In this document: piece after piece, positions 58,020 through 64,000 of the stretch | How positions within the stretch are numbered: the stretch's first letter is position 1 | Layout of the letters: every line of letters begins with the position of its first letter | DNA from: Salinicola sp. | GTDB taxonomy: Bacteria; Pseudomonadota; Gammaproteobacteria; Pseudomonadales; Halomonadaceae | Assembly: GCA_002695065.1 (NCBI GenBank) | Contig: NZNW01000147.1 | Location: forward strand, 6,779-70,778 | DNA: 64,000 nt | Direction: 5' to 3' | Position numbers and translations under genes: made by a program | The notes under the pieces: generated by a model | Told to the model about the DNA's origin: nothing | Database searches by the model: none | Seen by the model: the letters and a program-made list of their open reading frames with translations, nothing else

Positions 58020-58781
58020 ATGGATCAGCTATTGAAAGGCAAAGTCGCGCTGGTCACCGGCGGCTCGCGCGGCCTCGGCGCGGTAACGGCGGCCAGGCTG
58101 GCGGAGCTGGGTGCCGACGTGGCGATCAGCTACGCGTCGTCCGCCGACAAGGCGAATGCGGTGGTGGAACAACTGAAGTCGTCAGGGGCTCGCGCGATGG
58201 CGATCCAGGCCGATCAAGCGGATCTTTCGGTCGCCAAGCCATTGATCGATGCCGTCATCGGCGAATTCGGCAAACTCGACATCCTGGTGAACAACGCAGG
58301 CATCGCCATTCAGGGCCAACTGGTGGACGACCCCACGCTGGATGGCGAGCAATACAATCGCCAGTGGCAGGTCAACGTCATGGGGACCATCGCGATCACG
58401 CGGGCGGCGGCGCCCAAGCTGACCGATGGCGGTCGCATCATCTTCATCGGCTCACTCCTCGGCTCCTACGTGCCTTTCGCCGGAGTCGCCGATTACGCCG
58501 CCACCAAGTGGGCGCTTGCCGGCTACGCCAAGGGCATCGCTCGCGACCTCGGCCCGCGCAGCATCACGGTGAATGTGGTGCAGCCGGGCATCATGCCCAC
58601 GGACATGGCCTCGGACGTGGCCGATGAGCTTCCCAACCGCGACGCCATTCTGGACATGCATCCGATCCGTCGTATCGCGACCCTCGAGGAAGTGGCGGAC
58701 ATCGTCGGCTTCCTGGCCGGACCTTCCGCCGGCTACGTCAATGGCGAGGCCATCAACGTCGCCGGTGGTTTCGGCATCTGA
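58020..58781 (+). CDS. Short-chain dehydrogenase (FabG-like)
   Basis: 253 residues. TGGSRGLG cofactor motif, NNAGIA, catalytic Ser in FIGSLLGS and YAATK, and the C-terminal GEAINVAGGFGI ending. Likely derepressed when the divergent TetR binds its ligand. Natural substrate unknown. Confidence 0.9.
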   Translation: MDQLLKGKVALVTGGSRGLGAVTAARLAELGADVAISYASSADKANAVVEQLKSSGARAMAIQADQADLSVAKPLIDAVIGEFGKLDILVNNAGIAIQGQLVDDPTLDGEQYNRQWQVNVMGTIAITRAAAPKLTDGGRIIFIGSLLGSYVPFAGVADYAATKWALAGYAKGIARDLGPRSITVNVVQPGIMPTDMASDVADELPNRDAILDMHPIRRIATLEEVADIVGFLAGPSAGYVNGEAINVAGGFGI

Positions 58782-58904
58782 GCACAGGTGTCATCGCCTC
58801 GTTCCGCCGCTTCGCAACGCGGGTGAAGTGGCGGACGTCGGCATGTCCAGGCTGGGAAAAGGGCGAGGCGCTGCCTGATATTCGTCTTGATCGTCGCACG
58901 CACT

Positions 58905-59801
58905 TCAACGCAACACCTCGATCTGGCGCAGCCGCGGCGCGGCGAAGTCGATGAAGGCGCGAACCTTCGCTGCCGCGCGGCGCCCTTCCACATGCACGAG
59001 ATGAACCGGCAGCGGGGCGGGCTCGTGCTCTTCCAGCACGGTCTGGAGCGTGCCGGACTCGAGATCGGGCCCGACCTGATACGACAGCACGCGACACAGG
59101 CCCCAGCCCCGCCTGGCGATATCGATGGCCGCGGCCAGGCTGCTGACCGTGAGTCGAGGATTCACCCTGACGCCATGCGCTCCGTCCCGCCCGAGCCGCC
59201 ACTCGTTGAGGGGAGGCGTGGACCCGCTAGCAACCACCCGATGAGACAGGAGGTCGCTGGGTGCCTGCGGGCGCCCCCGCGTGGCGAAATAGTCCGGCGA
59301 GCCGCAGATGACGCGGCGAACCTGGCCGATCCGGACGGCGGAGAGCTCGGAGGAGGGCAGGTGGCCGATGCGCACGGCGATATCGAAGCCTTCCTCGACC
59401 AGGTTGACGATGCGGTCGACCATCAGCACGTCGGCGCGAACCCGGGGATACGCATCCAGAAACTCGGTCAGCAGCGGCGCGACGTGGATTCGCCCGAACT
59501 CCTGCGGACAGGTGATTCGCAGTTGCCCGACGGGCGTGTTGGCCGCGCCCGAGGCCATGTCGTCGGCGGCTTGCAGATGAGCGAGGATTTCCCGCACTTC
59601 CACGAGGTAGGTCCGGCCCACATCGGTGAGCCTGACTCGCCGCGTCGAACGGGTGAAAAGCCGTGCGCCGAGGGCGATCTCGAGCGTGTTGATGGCTCGC
59701 GTGGCGGATGGCGCGCTGAGCCCGGTGGCACGGGCTCCCCTGGCGAAGCTCTCGGCTTCGGCAACGGCGACGAAAACGTTCAGGGCCTGAAGGCGATCCA
59801 T
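58905..59801 (-). CDS. LysR-family transcriptional regulator
   Basis: 298 residues; helix-turn-helix ESFARGARATGLSAPSATRAI with the CrgA-like effector domain. Divergent from the glutathione transferase gene, its likely target. Confidence 0.9.
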   Translation of the reverse strand: MDRLQALNVFVAVAEAESFARGARATGLSAPSATRAINTLEIALGARLFTRSTRRVRLTDVGRTYLVEVREILAHLQAADDMASGAANTPVGQLRITCPQEFGRIHVAPLLTEFLDAYPRVRADVLMVDRIVNLVEEGFDIAVRIGHLPSSELSAVRIGQVRRVICGSPDYFATRGRPQAPSDLLSHRVVASGSTPPLNEWRLGRDGAHGVRVNPRLTVSSLAAAIDIARRGWGLCRVLSYQVGPDLESGTLQTVLEEHEPAPLPVHLVHVEGRRAAAKVRAFIDFAAPRLRQIEVLR

Positions 59802-59945
59802 GATGTCCTGCTTGGCTCGAGAGGAGTGATAATTTCAGAATATAAAACAGTTACTTTCAGAATAACCCTATTCTTCCGTCGTTCGTGAGGTTCTAGAGTA
59901 ACGGCTTCGATAAACCCGATCATCATCGCGATGAAGGAGACCGTC

Positions 59946-60599
59946 ATGTCGAACGCCGAGCTTGAAACCAACGCCCTCAACGACCAGCCCGTGAAGCTGT
60001 ATCGCAATCCCAAGTCGGGCCACTGCCATCGGGTCGAGCTGATGCTCGCGCTGCTGGAGATCCCTTATGAAAACGTCGATCTCGATATGGCCAATGGCGC
60101 CCACCGCCAGCCCGGCTATCTGAAGATCAGCCCTCTGGGGCAGGTGCCGGCGATCGAGGACAACGGCATCACGCTTTCGGATTCCAACGCCATCATCACC
60201 TACCTGGTCGAGCGCTACGGTGATCCTGCCCTCTGGATCGGTACCGCGCCGCTCGAAAAGGCGCAGGTGCAGCGCTGGCTCTCGATTGCGGCGGGCGAGA
60301 TCGCCGCCGGTCCCTGCGCCGCGCGCCTCGTCACCGTGTTCGATGCGCCGCTCGATCATGAGGCGGCGAAGGCCAAGGCGCACGCGCTGCTCAAGATGAT
60401 GAACGCCCATCTCGAGGATCGCGACTGGCTGGCGGCCGACAGACCGACGCTGGCCGACATTGCCGGCTACAGCTATATCGCCCACGCGCCGGAAGGCGGT
60501 GTCGGTCTCGCCGACTATCCGCACGTCCGGACCTGGCTGGCGCGTATCGAGGCGCTGCCCCGCTTCGTCGGCATGGCACGCTCGCCGGTGCTGGCCTGA
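59946..60599 (+). CDS. Glutathione S-transferase
   Basis: 217 residues from the ATG at 59946 (AAGGAG six bases before; an ATG at 59931 overlaps that site). Thioredoxin-like N-domain (KLYRNPKSGHCHRVELMLAL, LGQVPAIEDNG, LSDSNAIITYL) and an all-helical C-domain (PTLADIAGYSYIAHAPEGG). Followed after 28 bases by a flavin reductase fusion, probably one operon. Confidence 0.9.
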   Translation: MSNAELETNALNDQPVKLYRNPKSGHCHRVELMLALLEIPYENVDLDMANGAHRQPGYLKISPLGQVPAIEDNGITLSDSNAIITYLVERYGDPALWIGTAPLEKAQVQRWLSIAAGEIAAGPCAARLVTVFDAPLDHEAAKAKAHALLKMMNAHLEDRDWLAADRPTLADIAGYSYIAHAPEGGVGLADYPHVRTWLARIEALPRFVGMARSPVLA

Positions 60600-60627
60600 A
60601 TCGAGGACGTTCGGACGGAGGTCGGTC

Positions 60628-62355
60628 ATGACACGCGAAACGATGCCTTCCCAAGAGACGACTTTCCAGGAGACGCCGTTCCACGAAGGCGAGCTCGCGG
60701 CGCAGCGGCGCGCCGGCGTGGAAAGCCTGGCCAGCTCGGCCGGCAGTTTCATCCGCGACTACATGCCCGAGCAGCATCGGGCGTTTTTTGCCCAGTTGCC
60801 CTTCGTCGTCGTGGCAGCCGGCGATGCGCAGGGGCGCCCCTGGGTCACGCTGCTTGAGGGTGACGAGGGTTTCATCGAGTCGCCCGACGCCCGCACGCTG
60901 GCCGTGGCGGCAGCACCCGGCGCCCAGGATCCGCTGGCCTCGGCGATCGTTGCCGGCGTCGACGTGGGCCTGCTCGGCATCGAGCTGGCGACGCGCCGAC
61001 GCAACCGGCTCAACGGGGTCGTTCGTGCCGCCGGTGACGGCCTGAGCCTCGAGGTGCGCCAGAGCTTCGGCAACTGTCCGCAATATATCCGCGAGCGCGA
61101 GTGGCAGCGGGTCGAAGCCGCGGCCGCCCCGGACGCCACTGTCTCAAAGCGACTCGACAGCGGGCAGCGCGCGCGAATCGCTGCGGCGGATACCTTCTTT
61201 ATCGGCTCCCTATCCGGCTCTGTCTCCGATCCCGGTTCGGCCCACGATTCGGGATCGAAGCCCAGCACGAGCCGGGGTTACGACGCCTCTCATCGCGGCG
61301 GCGAGCCAGGCTTCGTGCAGGTGATCGGGGACGGGACGCTGCGAATCCCTGACTATGCCGGCAACAACTTCTTCAACACCATCGGCAACCTGATCCAGGA
61401 CCCCCGCGTGGGGCTGCTGTTCGTCGATTTCGAAACCGGCGGCATGCTGCAGATCACTGGCCGGGCCAGCATCGACTGGGCGCCGCAGGAGAGCCAGGAT
61501 GAGAGCCGCGATCCGAACGCCAAGCGCTGGATCGAAGTGAGCGTCGAGCAGGTGGTCGACCGCCCGGCCGCGCTGGCCCTGCGGTGGCGGCGGGAAGACG
61601 AAGCCCCGCTGCGGCTGACGGTCGTCGACAAGGTGATCGAGAGCGATCAGATCACCTCCTTCTACCTGGCCGGTGCCGATGCCGGCGCGCTGCCGCCATT
61701 CCAGGCCGGGCAGCATCTGGCGGTGGAGCTGGAGATACCGCATCAGTCTATTTCGAACCGCCCGAGGCGGGTCGGTCGCAGCTACTCGCTCTCGGGATCG
61801 CCATCCGCCGGGACGTACCGAATCAGCGTCAAGCGCGAGGAGAAGGGCACGGCGTCGCGTTTTCTGCACGACGGGATCGATATCGGCGACCGGATCGCGG
61901 CACGCCCGCCGGCGGGAGAATTCGTCTTGCCCTCCCGGCAAGGGCCATTGGTACTGGTCAGCGCCGGCGTGGGGATCACGCCAATGCTCGCGATGCTGCA
62001 CGCGGTCGTGGCGGAAGCGGAGAACGAGCAACGCCCGGTCTGGTTCGTCCACGCCACGCGCCACGGCGGGACACACGCCTTCCAGGCCGAAGTCGGGGCA
62101 TTGATCTCCCAATCACGCAACGTGACGCGACATACCTTCTACAGCGCGCCGCGCCCGAACGACACGGCGGATATCGATTACGACATCGAAGGGCGAATCA
62201 CCGCAGACCATCTGCTCGAACTCGGCGCGGGGCCGAAGGCGAGCTATCTGCTCTGCGGTCCGGCCCGATTTCTCGCCGAGATCAGCGCCGGCCTTGAAGA
62301 TTGTGGTGTCGATGCGGATCGGATCGACTTCGAAACGTTCGGCCCGGCGGGGTGA
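60628..62355 (+). CDS. PNPOx-like / FAD-NAD(P)H oxidoreductase fusion
   Basis: 575 residues from the ATG at 60628 (GGAGG six bases before). The N-terminal half is a split-barrel pyridoxamine-phosphate-oxidase-like flavin domain (residues ~50-300: FVVVAAGDAQGRPWVTLL, NNFFNTIGNLIQDPRVGLLF). The C-terminal half is ferredoxin-reductase-like: FAD motif GRSYSLSGSP, NAD motif LVSAGVGITPMLAML, and end LCGPARF. It stops at ETFGP, where related proteins continue into a plant-type 2Fe-2S domain that is absent here. Likely detoxifying redox enzyme acting with the GST; substrate unknown. Confidence 0.85.
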   Translation: MTRETMPSQETTFQETPFHEGELAAQRRAGVESLASSAGSFIRDYMPEQHRAFFAQLPFVVVAAGDAQGRPWVTLLEGDEGFIESPDARTLAVAAAPGAQDPLASAIVAGVDVGLLGIELATRRRNRLNGVVRAAGDGLSLEVRQSFGNCPQYIREREWQRVEAAAAPDATVSKRLDSGQRARIAAADTFFIGSLSGSVSDPGSAHDSGSKPSTSRGYDASHRGGEPGFVQVIGDGTLRIPDYAGNNFFNTIGNLIQDPRVGLLFVDFETGGMLQITGRASIDWAPQESQDESRDPNAKRWIEVSVEQVVDRPAALALRWRREDEAPLRLTVVDKVIESDQITSFYLAGADAGALPPFQAGQHLAVELEIPHQSISNRPRRVGRSYSLSGSPSAGTYRISVKREEKGTASRFLHDGIDIGDRIAARPPAGEFVLPSRQGPLVLVSAGVGITPMLAMLHAVVAEAENEQRPVWFVHATRHGGTHAFQAEVGALISQSRNVTRHTFYSAPRPNDTADIDYDIEGRITADHLLELGAGPKASYLLCGPARFLAEISAGLEDCGVDADRIDFETFGPAG

Positions 62356-62484
62356 AACGACCGAAGCTTCCAGGATACGGCCTCCGACTAAAGTCCTAAT
62401 TTCCGAGCCGCTTTTCTCCGGAGAGACTTGATACGCTAGCGTCTCGTTGCGACTTCCGTCTCCCAGCGCCGTTCGCGGCGAGCT

Positions 62485-62538
62485 TCTCTTTCACCGCTCC
62501 CGAATCGAGCGTCTCTTTCACCGCTCCCGAGCCGAGCT
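62485..62538 (+). repeat. 27-base tandem duplication upstream of lldD
   Basis: Two copies beginning TCTCTTTCACCGCTCCCGA (62485-62511 and 62512-62538), differing at two or three positions. The second copy ends 12 bases before the lldD start, so it lies in the leader. Confidence 0.85.
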
Positions 62539-62550
62539 TAAGGCGAATCC

Positions 62551-63747
62551 ATGATCATCTCAGGCCCTTCCGATTATCGGCGCGCCGCCAAGCGGCGTAT
62601 TCCGCGTTTCCTGTTCGATTACCTCGATGGCGGTGCGGTGACCGAAAGCACGATGCGGGGCAATGTCGAGGCGCTACAGGCCATTCCCCTGCGCCAGCGG
62701 GTGCTGCAGGGCGGCGGCACTCCCCAGCTCGAGACCGAGGTGCTCGGCAGCCGCTGGCAGATGCCGGTGGCGCTGGCACCGGTCGGGGCCACCGGCATGT
62801 ACGCGCGTCGCGGGGAGGTGCAGGCGGCCAGGGCAGCCGAAAAGGCCGGCATCCCCTATACGCTCTCCACGGTGTCGGTCTGCTCGATCGAGGAGGTCGC
62901 GAAGGGGGCCGGCGGGGAGCAGTGGTCCCAGCTCTACGTGTTGAAGGATCGCGGCTTCATGCAGAACGCGCTGGAGCGGGCCTGGGCGGCGGGCATGAAG
63001 ACGCTGGTGTTCACCGTCGACATGCCGCTGCCGGGCTCGCGTTACCGCGACCGTCACTCCGGCATGTCCGGCCCTCACGCCAAGTTGCGTCAATACGCGC
63101 AGGCCGTGACGCATCCGTGGTGGGCGTTCGATGTCGCGCTCAAGGGCAAGCCGCTGTCGTTCGGCAACATCGAGGCCTATACCGGTCGCCAGATGAACAT
63201 GGACGACTACATGGGCTTTCTGGCCAAGAACTTCGATCCCTCCATCAGCTGGAGCGAGCTGGAGTGGATTCGGGATAGCTGGAAGGGCAACCTGATCATC
63301 AAGGGGCTGCTGGACAAGGAGGATGCGCGGGACGCGGTGCGCATGGGCGCCGACGGGATCATCGTCTCCAATCATGGTGGGCGCCAGCTCGACGGCGCGA
63401 TCCCGACGGCGCAGGCGTTGCCGCATATCGTCGACGCCGTGGGTGACGAGCTCACCGTACTGGCGGATTCCGGCGTTCGCTCCGGGCTGGATGTGGTCAG
63501 GATGCTGGCGCTGGGCGCCAAGGGGGTCCTGCTCGGGCGTGCCTACGCCTATGCCCTGGCCGCGGACGGCGAGCGGGGCGTGGCGCATCTGCTCGAACTG
63601 ATCGCCGCGGACATGCGCGTCACCATGACGCTGATCGGCGCCAGGTCACCGGCCGATATCAGTGCCGATCATCTGGAGACCGTCGCGAAAGCGCTGGAGA
63701 GCGAGCAGCGGCCGGCGGTGGCGTCGCCGGAAGCCGCCAGGTTCTGA
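62551..63747 (+). CDS. lldD: FMN-dependent L-lactate dehydrogenase LldD
   Basis: 398 residues of the alpha-hydroxyacid oxidase family. FMN-binding TIM barrel with [14 protein letters not shown], the catalytic His/Arg in [12 protein letters not shown], and the phosphate site [20 protein letters not shown] and [10 protein letters not shown]. Oxidises L-lactate to pyruvate at the inner membrane, passing electrons to quinone. No lldP permease or lldR regulator lies next to it. 63748-64000 downstream shows nothing recognisable. Confidence 0.92.
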   Translation: MIISGPSDYRRAAKRRIPRFLFDYLDGGAVTESTMRGNVEALQAIPLRQRVLQGGGTPQLETEVLGSRWQMPVALAPVGATGMYARRGEVQAARAAEKAGIPYTLSTVSVCSIEEVAKGAGGEQWSQLYVLKDRGFMQNALERAWAAGMKTLVFTVDMPLPGSRYRDRHSGMSGPHAKLRQYAQAVTHPWWAFDVALKGKPLSFGNIEAYTGRQMNMDDYMGFLAKNFDPSISWSELEWIRDSWKGNLIIKGLLDKEDARDAVRMGADGIIVSNHGGRQLDGAIPTAQALPHIVDAVGDELTVLADSGVRSGLDVVRMLALGAKGVLLGRAYAYALAADGERGVAHLLELIAADMRVTMTLIGARSPADISADHLETVAKALESEQRPAVASPEAARF

Positions 63748-64000
63748 GCGTGGGGAGTGGCTTTCGGTATTTCCGTCTTATCACGGGAAACGGTTCTGCA
63801 CGGCTTCTCATCCGATTCCATCGCACTCGGGGTGAAGTGCGAGTTCAGTCTTCGGGGGCGCGATAATTGCGGCGCTGTCGCCCGGTTTCACCTGGCGAGC
63901 GTGGGCCAGGTGGCCGAGCGGTTGCAGGCGAGAGAGTGCATGCCGAACCACCCGCATGAGCCGCCTACCGGCCCTGCTGAAAATGATGACAAGATGATCC

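Overview
The window reads as chromosome of a GC-rich gammaproteobacterium, most likely a Halomonas/Salinicola-type halophile. The evidence is GlrK, QseG and GlrR in enterobacterial order, together with ArgA, XseA, GuaB, GuaA and LldD of gammaproteobacterial type. This identification is an inference from gene content and base composition. No rRNA, tRNA or CRISPR array was seen.

Layout. 1-13960 is core genome: a PiT phosphate transporter (cut by the window start), argA, a highly structured intergenic RNA locus behind a sigma-54 promoter, glrK-qseG-glrR, a LysR/flavodoxin-fold reductase pair, xseA, and guaB-guaA. Directly after guaA the composition drops sharply. An AT-rich segment (13967-18420) carries a large HEPN-STAND-TPR-cold-shock protein and a second HEPN-like protein, a probable defence island. 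A D-amino-acid dehydrogenase-like gene follows.

20281-33010 is a scarred accessory region. Its centre (21354-30035) is a foreign-looking, lower-GC gene cluster: a LysR regulator divergent from a sedoheptulose-7-phosphate cyclase, a ROK kinase, a zinc-type dehydrogenase, an SDR and a TIM-barrel epimerase in overlapping order, then an MFS exporter and a second dehydrogenase. The set resembles the early C7-cyclitol steps of acarbose-type pathways. It lies between two copies of an AraC/TauE gene pair (left decayed, right intact), with IS66 and IS3 transposase scraps at the edges and broken NYN and RhuM genes on the right.

33021-35331 encodes the cobalamin- and folate-independent methionine synthase pair MesX/MesD behind a near-ideal MetR box. 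An intact NYN-domain gene follows, of which at least three decayed copies lie upstream.

36040-64000 is a mosaic of small catabolic and redox units, each next to its own regulator: SDR/lipocalin with LysR; a Gfo/Idh/MocA-isomerase-MFS operon with a LacI repressor and a perfect palindromic operator; GFA, GNAT and DUF2252 genes among HxlR debris; AraC with an aldehyde dehydrogenase; an aldo/keto reductase plus PaoABC-type periplasmic aldehyde oxidoreductase with LysR; TetR with three operator repeats and an SDR; LysR with a GST and a PNPOx/flavin reductase fusion; and lldD.

The three items most worth follow-up are the C7-cyclitol cluster, the GlmY-like sigma-54-dependent RNA locus upstream of glrK, and the HEPN-STAND pair behind guaA.
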